A stretch of DNA of 64,000 nucleotides, from assembly GCA_963709765.1 (NCBI GenBank), contig CAVPXL010000005.1:471574-535573 (forward strand), written 5' to 3'. The stretch's first letter is position 1; every line of letters starts with the position of its first letter. Below the pieces are notes generated by a model. That model was not told the DNA's origin, ran no database searches, and saw only the letters and a list, made by a program, of their open reading frames with translations. Both the position numbers and the translations under genes were made by a program. Positions 20,264 through 28,413 of the stretch are shown one piece after another. Source of the DNA: Roseitranquillus sp963709765. Its GTDB lineage: Bacteria; Pseudomonadota; Alphaproteobacteria; Rhodobacterales; Rhodobacteraceae.

Positions 20264-20536
20264 CTAACAGTCGAGCCGACCGCGGATCCGCCTGGGGCCG
20301 CCGCTCAACGTATCGCGCCGCACCCGACAGCCCGTGACCCGTTCGGCCGTCAGGATTGCGGTATAGGCGAAATCACGCTCCGGCCGCCAATGGGTCGTCA
20401 CCGACCTGACCTCGAACGCTTCGCCCGACCGGAACACGTCGAGGTTGAAGCCGTCCACACGCACCTGCGCGAGCGGTTCGGCTGGCGGCGCGGCGCATGC
20501 GGCGAGCGCGACGAGGCAGAGGGCAAACCGGAACAT
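20264..20536 (-). CDS. hypothetical lipoprotein
   Basis: 90 residues. An N-terminal hydrophobic segment ends in LAAC, a convincing lipobox (Cys14). The mature part (GFNLDVFRSGEAFEVRSVTTHW...GCRVRRDTLSGG) contains two more Cys but no motif I recognise. Probably exported and lipid-anchored. Neighbours give no functional clue. Confidence 0.65.
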   Translation of the reverse strand: MFRFALCLVALAACAAPPAEPLAQVRVDGFNLDVFRSGEAFEVRSVTTHWRPERDFAYTAILTAERVTGCRVRRDTLSGGPRRIRGRLDC

Positions 20537-20829
20537 GGTTGCACATTGCCCTGCGCACTCGGGGATGTCAGCCCCTCGAGATTCGCAAGAACGAGGCCGG
20601 CGGCGACGGCCCGATCCACCCCGGGGCCGGAGTTCCGTCCGGCCACGCCCGGGTCGGGACGCCGAGCAGCGCCCGCGCCCGGAGTGCGGGGATGCGGCCC
20701 GCGGCTCGACAAGGGGTTTCCGGGGCTGGGCGCATGTCCTTCGCGGGCACGCGGGCTAGATGGCGCAATCGTGGGGCAGAGATGGGCGGCATGTTGCCCG
20801 GCCCGGTCCGGCCCCGGAGTGAGCTTGCG

Positions 20830-21021
20830 ATGAAGAACCCCTGGATGAGTGCATGGCTGTCGGCCGCGAACAGGAACACCGGCGCGGCCCGCAACCAGAT
20901 GGCCGCCGAGATGAGCCGCCAGCAGAGCGCCATGATGAAGGCCTGGAGCGATCAGGCGACCGCGTTCTGGAAATCGGCGATGTTTCCCTGGCTGCCGCGC
21001 GACGGCAAAAGCAGCAAATAG
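20830..21021 (+). CDS. small Met/Ala/Trp-rich hypothetical protein
   Basis: 63 residues, MKNPWMSAWLSAANR..., predicted as two amphipathic helices, rich in Met, Ala, Gln and Trp, ending in a basic tail. The pattern is vaguely phasin-like (surface-binding amphipathic helices), but that is only a suggestion. GAG-rich sequence upstream could serve as a ribosome site. Coding is supported by amino-acid composition quite unlike frame-shifted GC-rich noise. Confidence 0.6.
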   Translation: MKNPWMSAWLSAANRNTGAARNQMAAEMSRQQSAMMKAWSDQATAFWKSAMFPWLPRDGKSSK

Positions 21022-21075
21022 GCGACCCGGCCGGCGCGGGGCGCCGGTCCGGTCACCGATGGAAGGCGGCCTCGC

Positions 21076-21390
21076 TCAGGCGGCGCAATGGGCGCAGTGG
21101 GGGGTTTCTGGCAACAATCCCAGACGCTTGTCGGCGATAGGCTCCCCGCATTTCACGCAGTCGCCGTAGGTGCCGGCGTCGATGCGGGCGAGGGCGGCGT
21201 CGATGCGTTGCACTTCGGCCTGTTCGACCTGGCCGAGCAATTCCAGCACCTGGTCGTCCTCGGCCTCGGTGGCGGCGTCCTCCCAATCCTTGGGGGCGGC
21301 GTCGTCGAGCTGATCTCCAATGCTTTCAATGTGTTGGACGAGCTCATCGCGCCGCGCGCGGAGGGTCTTGCTTGCCTCTTCGGGGGTCAT
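21076..21390 (-). CDS. TraR/DksA-family zinc-finger regulator
   Basis: A 104-residue protein with an acidic helical N-terminal hairpin (ELVQHIESIGDQLDD...VLELLGQVEQAEV) and a C4 finger (C78, C81, C99, C102: CVKCGEPI...HCAHC). The IDAGTYGDCVKCGEPI segment is strongly typical of the DksA/TraR family, whose members modulate RNA polymerase through its secondary channel. An AAAGAGGCG ribosome site precedes the chosen ATG. The conserved repeat element at 21471-21534 lies just upstream in its promoter region. Confidence 0.85.
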   Translation of the reverse strand: MTPEEASKTLRARRDELVQHIESIGDQLDDAAPKDWEDAATEAEDDQVLELLGQVEQAEVQRIDAALARIDAGTYGDCVKCGEPIADKRLGLLPETPHCAHCAA

Positions 21391-21470
21391 CTTCGCCTCT
21401 TTCCACCGTCCGTTCGGGCCGAGTGAAGCGCGCCAGCGCCGGCGCCGCAAGGGGTGCGCGATCGCCCTGC

Positions 21471-21534
21471 GGCGCGAAACTTGCAACTTCCTGCAAATTT
21501 CAGACCCCCCATTTACAACTTCCTGCAAGAAATC
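21471..21534 (-). promoter_or_regulatory. repeat element A with TTGCAGGAA-nTTGCAA half-sites
   Basis: Read on the minus strand, it has TTGCAGGAAGTTGTAA, then a run of six G, then TTGCAGGAAGTTGCAA and a TTTCGCGCC end. The TTGCA/TGCAA arms form an inverted repeat with a 6-base spacer. A clearly homologous copy, in the same orientation to its downstream gene, lies at 45563-45627. Here it ends about 80 bases before the TraR/DksA-type ATG, a suitable promoter or operator position. The cognate regulator is unknown. Confidence 0.6.
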
Positions 21535-21621
21535 GGGGGAAACCTTAACATGCCCGCGCCGGTCGATCCGTCGCGGCGGGCGCCTCGGGCGGGCCGCGAA
21601 CGGATCAGGGCGCGGGAGGCG

Positions 21622-21861
21622 TTACTGCGCGAGCAGGGCCAGGGCCTCGTTGAGCACCTCGACGGAGGCGTCGTGGTCGCCGGCGGCGTGCAGGTCGGCG
21701 CCCTCGTCGCGCAGGGCCTCGACCTCGGCGCGCTGCTCGTCGGTGAGGTCGGCCTCGGTGATGGCGGCGTCGATCTCGGCGATGAGGCCCGGGCACTGGT
21801 TCGCCAGCGCCGGCGTGGCGAGCAGGATGAGCGCGGCGGCGAGGGTGGGGCGGATGGTCAT
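21622..21861 (-). CDS. small secreted hypothetical protein
   Basis: 79 residues with a clean signal peptide (cleavage near ALAN) and an acidic mature part of two helices (GLIAEIDAAITEADLTDEQRAEVEALRDEGADLHAAGDHDASVEVLNEALALLAQ in abridged reading: EID..., EVEALRDEGADLH, SVEVLNEALALL), resembling a TPR-like helical hairpin. A GGGAG ribosome site lies upstream. Overlapping plus-strand ORFs are its mirror. The function is unknown. Confidence 0.7.
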   Translation of the reverse strand: MTIRPTLAAALILLATPALANQCPGLIAEIDAAITEADLTDEQRAEVEALRDEGADLHAAGDHDASVEVLNEALALLAQ

Positions 21862-22103
21862 GGGTTTTGCTCCCTGTTGAAGCGCCGCCCGGGGTGAGTC
21901 GGGGTGGGCGGACGCGCCGAGGGTAGCACGGAGCGCGCGCTGTCCGCGAAGAAGCGCGCGGAGCCCGCCCTGCGCTGCCCGGTCGGCGGAAGGCGGCGGG
22001 GGGGACCCCAGAGCGCCGAAGCCCGGCGCGGCGGATTTCGAGGGAACGCGAGCGCCTGCCGGAAAGTTGGTGTGCCGAACCCGATCATTTGAAAGGAAGC
22101 CCC

Positions 22104-22268
22104 ATGCGCATCTCCGTCATCGCCTCACTTCTCGCCTTCACCGCCCTCACCGCCGCGTGCGCCCCGTCGAGCGGCCCGGTCATGGACCCCCAGCCGGCAG
22201 CAACCTACGGCGAAGCGATCACCGAGCCGACGGACGGCGCGCAGAACGAGATCAGCGTCGACGGCTGA
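22104..22268 (+). CDS. small hypothetical lipoprotein
   Basis: 54 residues. Signal peptide MRISVIASLLAFTALTAAC with lipobox TAAC (Cys19), then a short polar Pro/Gly/Glu-rich tail without motif. A GAAAGGAAG ribosome site ends 5 bases before the ATG. It sits between other tiny envelope proteins, suggesting a cluster of small lipoproteins. Confidence 0.65.
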   Translation: MRISVIASLLAFTALTAACAPSSGPVMDPQPAATYGEAITEPTDGAQNEISVDG

Positions 22269-22358
22269 GGCTGGCGCTGGCGCCGCTGGCAGTGGACTCC
22301 CGGGCGGAGGCCGGAGCGGCGCCGACCCCGGTCCGCCCGGCCGAGGAGACGTCCGACG

Positions 22359-22481
22359 ATGATCCGCGCATTGATGATGCTGGGCCTGCTCGCCCTCGCC
22401 GCCTGCGAGACCGTGGAGGGCGCGGGGCGCGATCTGCAGAACGCCGGGAGAGCGCTGGAGCAGGAGGCGCAGGGGCGTTAG
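22359..22481 (+). CDS. entericidin A/B-family small lipoprotein (second copy)
   Basis: 40 residues: MIRALMMLGLLALAAC with lipidated Cys16, then ETVEGAGRDLQNAGRAL, closely matching the copy at 19535-19675 in the CETVEG-G-D--N-G core. The ribosome site is a GAGGAG about 10 bases upstream. No terminator as clear as that of its paralogue is visible. Probably the product of an old local duplication. Confidence 0.75.
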   Translation: MIRALMMLGLLALAACETVEGAGRDLQNAGRALEQEAQGR

Positions 22482-22797
22482 TACGCGAGGTCTGGTGCGG
22501 GTTTCGGCGGAGGAGGCGCGGGAGGCTGTGGAGATCACTTCCCACGGCCTCTACTCGGGAGGCGCTGGACAAGGACATCTCCGTTGCGGGCCTCGTTGCC
22601 GGACGGGGGACAGACGGCGGAAGGCATAACGCCTCGTAGTTGTCGGATGGCAGCACCGAGCTTACGTGAAGCATCGTGGTCTGTAGCTCTTCCAACTCAC
22701 TCGGCAGCCTTTTGTTCTATCAGTGAACTTTTGGGGTGCAAGACTACTTTGTTCACTACATGTAGACTAGGTTGTACACGGCAAGAAGGGGAGAACC
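22482..22797 (+). promoter_or_regulatory. 316-base gap: AT-richer promoter region of the antitoxin-fic operon
   Basis: From about 22640 the base composition turns noticeably AT-richer than the flanks, marking the left part of the fic insert. It holds an inverted repeat AGTGAAC (22721-22727) / GTTCACT (22751-22757) and a 10-bp palindrome CTACATGTAG (22756-22765), 32 bases before the antitoxin ATG. Autoregulatory operators commonly sit here in toxin-antitoxin operons; that role is inference. No gene is seen. Confidence 0.45.
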
Positions 22798-22977
22798 ATG
22801 AACACGTCCGACCTACAGGAACTCGAACTCCTCATAGAAAGGGCGCGCGGCCATCGCATGAGCGAAGATGAAGCGGTCGCACAAAGAAACAGCTTTGCCT
22901 ATGGGAACTCGGCTATCGAAAATCCAAACATCACTAAAGAGATGGTTGAGGAAGAGGCTCGGCGGATCGGGCTCTGA
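22798..22977 (+). CDS. small presumptive antitoxin of the Fic protein
   Basis: A 59-residue acidic helical protein with a strong GGGGAGAACC ribosome site. Its segment NSFAYGNSAIENPNI holds an Ile-Glu-Asn resembling the (S/T)xxxE(G/N) inhibitory helix that antitoxins or Fic proteins place over the Fic ATP pocket, although position -4 from the Glu is Asn here rather than Ser/Thr. Its stop is 7 bases before the fic ATG, as expected for VbhA-like antitoxin genes. The assignment rests on context and this short motif. Confidence 0.6.
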   Translation: MNTSDLQELELLIERARGHRMSEDEAVAQRNSFAYGNSAIENPNITKEMVEEEARRIGL

Positions 22978-22984
22978 CCAAGAA

Positions 22985-23647
22985 ATGAGTGACATTGATC
23001 GCCACAGCCGAGCTGAGACCGCCGAGGTAGTCAAGGACAAGGCAGCGGTCGCCAAGCAAGAGGCTGCGAACGCTGTGCTACAAGCGCAGCGCGTTCGGGA
23101 CTACATCCTGGACGCGCTGGACGGAAAACCGTTCAAGCTGCGTCCCTCAACTCTGCTTGACCTGAACAGATGCGCGATCCAAGGGTTGGATGCATACGCG
23201 GGCAACTGGCGGCCTGCAGGCATCGAAATCGGGGAGAGCAAGCATGTGCCACCTGACGGGCACTTGGTTGCCGAATTGGTGGAAGAGCTCTGTGATTATG
23301 TGAACGACAATTGGGCGGCACGAAGTGCGGTTCACTCGTCGGCGTTCGTCATGTGGCGCTTGAACTGGATCCATCCTTTTACGGATGGGAACGGCCGAAC
23401 ATCGCGAGCCACCTCTTACCTTGTACTCTGCGTGCACTCAAACATGCTCTTCCCTGGTGAGATGTCGATTCCAGAGCAAATCGTAGCGAATAAGGGTCCG
23501 TACTACGACGCGCTTGAGGACGCGGACGCGCGGTACGTGGTAGGTGAGCCCTTCCGCGAAGACGTCGTCGAGGCCATGGAGAATTTGGTAGGGGCTGCAT
23601 TGGCTCGTCAGCTCCATCATGCTTTCGAGGGTGCAACCGCTCGCTAG
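22985..23647 (+). CDS. Fic-domain protein (probable AMP-transferase toxin)
   Basis: 220 residues. The Fic signature HPFTDGNGRTSR occupies residues 130-141 with all key residues intact (catalytic H130, acidic D134, GNG, final Arg), which in this family usually means AMPylation of target-protein hydroxyl side chains. The N-terminal ~40 residues are a charged coiled helix; helices either side of the motif fit the fold. No built-in inhibitory IEG motif is seen, consistent with the separate small protein upstream. The lower GC content suggests acquisition. A longer upstream ATG would overlap the antitoxin gene. Confidence 0.8.
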   Translation: MSDIDRHSRAETAEVVKDKAAVAKQEAANAVLQAQRVRDYILDALDGKPFKLRPSTLLDLNRCAIQGLDAYAGNWRPAGIEIGESKHVPPDGHLVAELVEELCDYVNDNWAARSAVHSSAFVMWRLNWIHPFTDGNGRTSRATSYLVLCVHSNMLFPGEMSIPEQIVANKGPYYDALEDADARYVVGEPFREDVVEAMENLVGAALARQLHHAFEGATAR

Positions 23648-23662
23648 GCTCGATGGCCACGC

Positions 23663-25465
23663 TCAAGAGTCCATCTTCAGCGCGTTGATGAAAGCTTCCT
23701 GCGGAATCTCGACCTTGCCGAACTGGCGCATCTTCTTCTTGCCGGCCTTCTGCTTGTCCAGAAGCTTCTTCTTGCGGGTGACGTCGCCGCCGTAGCACTT
23801 GGCGGTGACGTCCTTGCGCATCGCCGAGAGGGTCTCGCGGGCGATGACGCGGCCGCCGATCGCCGCCTGGATCGGGATCTTGAACATGTGGCGGGGGATC
23901 AGCTCCTTGAGCTTCTCGCACATGGCCCGGCCGCGGCCCTCGGCCCGGTCGCGGTGGACCATCATCGAGAGCGCGTCCACCGGCTCGTCGTTGACGAGGA
24001 CCGACATCTTGACGAGGTAGTCCTGGCGGTAGCCGATCATCTGGTAGTCGAAGCTGGCGTAGCCCTTGGTCACCGATTTCAGGCGGTCGTAGAAGTCGAA
24101 CACCACCTCGTTGAGCGGCAGGTCGTAGACCACCATGGCCCGCGTGCCGGCATAGGTGAGGTCGAGCTGCTCGCCGCGGCGGTCCTGGCAGAGCTTGAGC
24201 ACGTCGCCGAGGTATTCGTCGGGGACCAGGATGGTGGCCTTGATGCGCGGCTCCTCGATGCGCTCGATCGTGGCGGGGTCGGGCATGTCGGCGGGGTTGT
24301 GCAGCTCGGTCATGGTGCCGTCGCGCTGGTAGATCTGGTAGATCACCGAGGGCGCGGTGGTGATCAGGTCGATGTCGTACTCGCGCTCGATCCGGTCGCG
24401 GATCACCTCGAGGTGCAAGAGGCCGAGGAAGCCGCAGCGGAAGCCGAAGCCGAGGGCGGCGGAGGTCTCCATCTCGTGGGAGAAGGAGGCGTCGTTGAGG
24501 GCGAGCTTCTCGATGGCGTCGCGCAGGTCCTCGAACTCGTTGGTGTCGACCGGGAAGAGGCCGCAGAAGACGACCGGTTGGCTGGGCTTGAAGCCGGGCA
24601 GCGCCTGGGCGGTCTGGCGCTTCTCGTGGGTGATGGTGTCGCCGACGGCGGTGTCGCGGACCTGCTTGATGGAGGCGTTGAGGTAGCCGATCTCGCCCGG
24701 CCCGAGGCTCTCGACGGCGGTCATGGCGGGGCGGTAGACGCCGACGTCGTCCACGTCGTAGGTGCCGCCGGTCTTCATCATGCGGATGCGGTCGCCCTTG
24801 CGGAGCGTGCCGTCGATGATGCGCACGATACAGATGACGCCGAGGTACTGGTCGTACTTGGAATCGACGAGCATGGCCTTGAGGGGGGCATTGGCGTCGC
24901 CGCCGGTGGGCGGGGGGAGGCGGGTGACGATGGCCTCCAGCACGTCGGGGATGCCGATGCCGGTCTTGGCGGAGATCTCCACGGCCTCGGACGCGTCGAT
25001 GCCGATCACGTCCTCGATCTGGGCGCGGACGCGGTCGGGCTCGGCGGCGGGCAGGTCGATCTTGTTGAGGACCGGGACGATCTCGTGGTCGGCGTCGATG
25101 GCCTGGTAGACGTTGGCCAGCGTCTGCGCCTCGACGCCTTGCGTGGCGTCGACGACCAGCAGGCTGCCCTCGACGGCGCGCATGGAGCGGCTGACCTCGT
25201 AGCCGAAATCCACGTGGCCCGGCGTGTCGATGAGGTTGAGGATGTAGGTCTGGCCGTCGCGCGCGGGGTATTCGATGCGCACGGTGTTGGCCTTGATGGT
25301 GATGCCGCGCTCGCGCTCGATGTCCATCGAGTCGAGGAGCTGCTCCTTCATGTCGCGTTCGGCGACGGTGCCGGTGAGCTGGATCAGCCGGTCGGCCAGG
25401 GTGGATTTCCCGTGGTCGATATGGGCGACGATGGAGAAATTGCGGATGTGCGCGAGGTCGGTCAT
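23663..25465 (-). CDS. lepA: elongation factor 4 (LepA)
   Basis: Ribosome-associated translational GTPase; 600 residues, full length. G1 AHIDHGKST, G3 DTPGHVDF, G4 NKIDLPAA and the LepA-specific C-terminal domain ending KKMRQFGKVEIPQEAFINALK are present. It converges on fic with 15 bases between. The plus-strand ORF of 601 codons across it is an antisense mirror. Confidence 0.98.
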   Translation of the reverse strand: MTDLAHIRNFSIVAHIDHGKSTLADRLIQLTGTVAERDMKEQLLDSMDIERERGITIKANTVRIEYPARDGQTYILNLIDTPGHVDFGYEVSRSMRAVEGSLLVVDATQGVEAQTLANVYQAIDADHEIVPVLNKIDLPAAEPDRVRAQIEDVIGIDASEAVEISAKTGIGIPDVLEAIVTRLPPPTGGDANAPLKAMLVDSKYDQYLGVICIVRIIDGTLRKGDRIRMMKTGGTYDVDDVGVYRPAMTAVESLGPGEIGYLNASIKQVRDTAVGDTITHEKRQTAQALPGFKPSQPVVFCGLFPVDTNEFEDLRDAIEKLALNDASFSHEMETSAALGFGFRCGFLGLLHLEVIRDRIEREYDIDLITTAPSVIYQIYQRDGTMTELHNPADMPDPATIERIEEPRIKATILVPDEYLGDVLKLCQDRRGEQLDLTYAGTRAMVVYDLPLNEVVFDFYDRLKSVTKGYASFDYQMIGYRQDYLVKMSVLVNDEPVDALSMMVHRDRAEGRGRAMCEKLKELIPRHMFKIPIQAAIGGRVIARETLSAMRKDVTAKCYGGDVTRKKKLLDKQKAGKKKMRQFGKVEIPQEAFINALKMDS

Positions 25466-25620
25466 GCGCGCGATATGCGGCGGAAGCGGGGGGCGGTCAA
25501 TGGTCGGCGGGGCGTGCCGGGCCGCGTGACGGGGCGCCTGGCGCGCGGATCCCGGGGCCGGGTGCCCGTTGCGTGGCGCTGTTGCGAGGGGCTAGCGTCT
25601 GGCGAAAGCGGGGCGGGACA

Positions 25621-27165
<1,545 letters not shown>

Positions 27166-27290
27166 GCGGCCCCGGGCCGGGCGGCGGCGCGGCGGGGATG
27201 TCGTGCAGGCGGGTGGTTGCCGTTGCGTCAGGTTTGCGTCACCGTCGGTTCAGTCCGGGGACAGGCCCGGCGCGACGGCGGGAGGTTCGG

Positions 27291-27563
27291 ATGCAGCAGA
27301 TGCTGTTCTACGTGTCGGCGGGGCTTTCGGTGGCGAGCTTCGCGCTTTTCGCGGTGCTGGCTTTGCGCGCGACGAAACCGGTAGTCCACGCGCAGGAGAG
27401 CGATGTAGAGCTGGGCATGGTCGACGCGGTCAAGGTCGCCGACATCGCGGACAAGTTCTCGAAGGCCGGGCCCCAGGCCACGGCGGCGACGCTGTCGGTG
27501 TTCTTCCTGCTGGTTGCCGCCGCGTCGAGCGGCATCGTCCAGTTCGCGGTGGCGGGCAGCTAG
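27291..27563 (+). CDS. small two-helix membrane protein
   Basis: 90 residues with two strongly hydrophobic segments (about 6-27 and 66-85) joined by a soluble loop (VELGMVDAVKVADIADKFSKAG). A GGGAGG ribosome site precedes the ATG. No family recognised. Its stop codon TAG is formed by TA of the insertion target plus the first G of the insertion sequence that follows, so the reading frame still ends at the original position. May act with the preceding Ala-rich protein. Confidence 0.65.
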   Translation: MQQMLFYVSAGLSVASFALFAVLALRATKPVVHAQESDVELGMVDAVKVADIADKFSKAGPQATAATLSVFFLLVAAASSGIVQFAVAGS

Positions 27564-28413
27564 GCTCAGGACCCATTGATTGGGTTGAAGCTGACTCGGC
27601 CGCGTGATTCATGCTCCCGAACTGACGGGGGCCTTATGAGCAATCTCTTCTGGCTGAGCGACGAGCAGATGGCGCGTCTCAAGCCGTTCTTTCCCAAGAG
27701 CCATGGCAAGCCGCGGGTCGATGACCGGCGCGTGCTGAGCGGGATTATCTTCATCAACCGCAATGGCTTGCGCTGGAGCGATGCGCCGAAGGAATACGGC
27801 CCCCACAAGACGCTCTACAACCGCTGGAAGCGGTGGAGCGACATGGGGGTCTTCGCTCGGATGATGGAGGGGCTGGCCGCCGAGAGCGCCGAGCAGACGA
27901 CGATCATGATCGATGCGACCTATCTGAAGGCGCACCGCACGGCCTCGAGCCTGCGGCTGAAAAAGGGGGGCGTGGGCGGCTGATCGGTCGCACCAAGGGC
28001 GGGATGAACACCAAGCTGCACGCCGTCACCGACGCGATCGGACGGCCGATCCGGTTCTTCATGAGCGCCGGCCAGGTCAGCGACTACATCGGCGCTCGCG
28101 CGATGATGAGCAGTCTGCCTCTCGCGGACTGGCTGATCGCCGACCGGGGCTACGACGCCGACTGGTTCAGGGATGCATTGAAAGACAAAGGGATATGCGC
28201 CTGCATCCCGGGCCGGAAGTCGCGCGACAAGCCCGTGCGCTACGACAAGCGTCGCTACAAGCGCCGCAACCGGATCGAGATCATGTTCGGCCGCCTCAAG
28301 GACTGGCGCCGGATCGCTACCCGCTACGACAGGTGCCCGAAGGTCTTCCTCTCCGCCGTCGCCCTCGCAGCGACCGTGATCTTCTGGCTCTGAAAATCAA
28401 TGAGTCTGGAGCC
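27563..28413 (+). mobile_element. complete IS5-family (IS427-type) insertion sequence
   Basis: 851 bp. Imperfect terminal inverted repeats: left GGCTCAGGACCCATTGATT (27563-27581) and right, read inward, GGCTCCAGACTCATTGATT (28395-28413), 16 of 19 identical. Flanked by a TA dinucleotide on each side, the target duplication expected for the IS427 subgroup. It carries one transposase gene in two overlapping frames. Both ends and the gene are intact, so it is probably still mobile. It sits precisely between two convergent genes. Confidence 0.92.
27636..28393 (+). CDS. IS427-type DDE transposase made by -1 frameshift
   Basis: The first frame (27636-27983) gives the helix-turn-helix N-terminus (WLSDEQMARLKPFFP...RWSDAPKEYGP...TLYNRWKRW) and the first catalytic Asp (MIDATYLKAHR). 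The second frame (-1, to 28393) gives the second Asp (LIADRGYDADWF) and catalytic Glu (RRNRIEIMFGRLKDWRRIATRYD). The slip site is A5G6 at 27960-27970, containing A-AAG-GGG at 27962-27968, a standard slippery heptamer. The fused product is 252 residues. Frameshifting is the norm in this IS group, so this is not decay. Confidence 0.9.

Noticed and set aside
22868..22984. Longer start for the Fic protein
   Set aside because: Would overlap most of the antitoxin gene and add an unconserved basic peptide; ATG 22985 directly after the antitoxin stop is more natural.
27960..27970. Transposase frameshift as a pseudogene mutation
   Set aside because: A5G6 with A-AAG-GGG and correct -1 overlap is the normal programmed frameshift of IS427-type elements.
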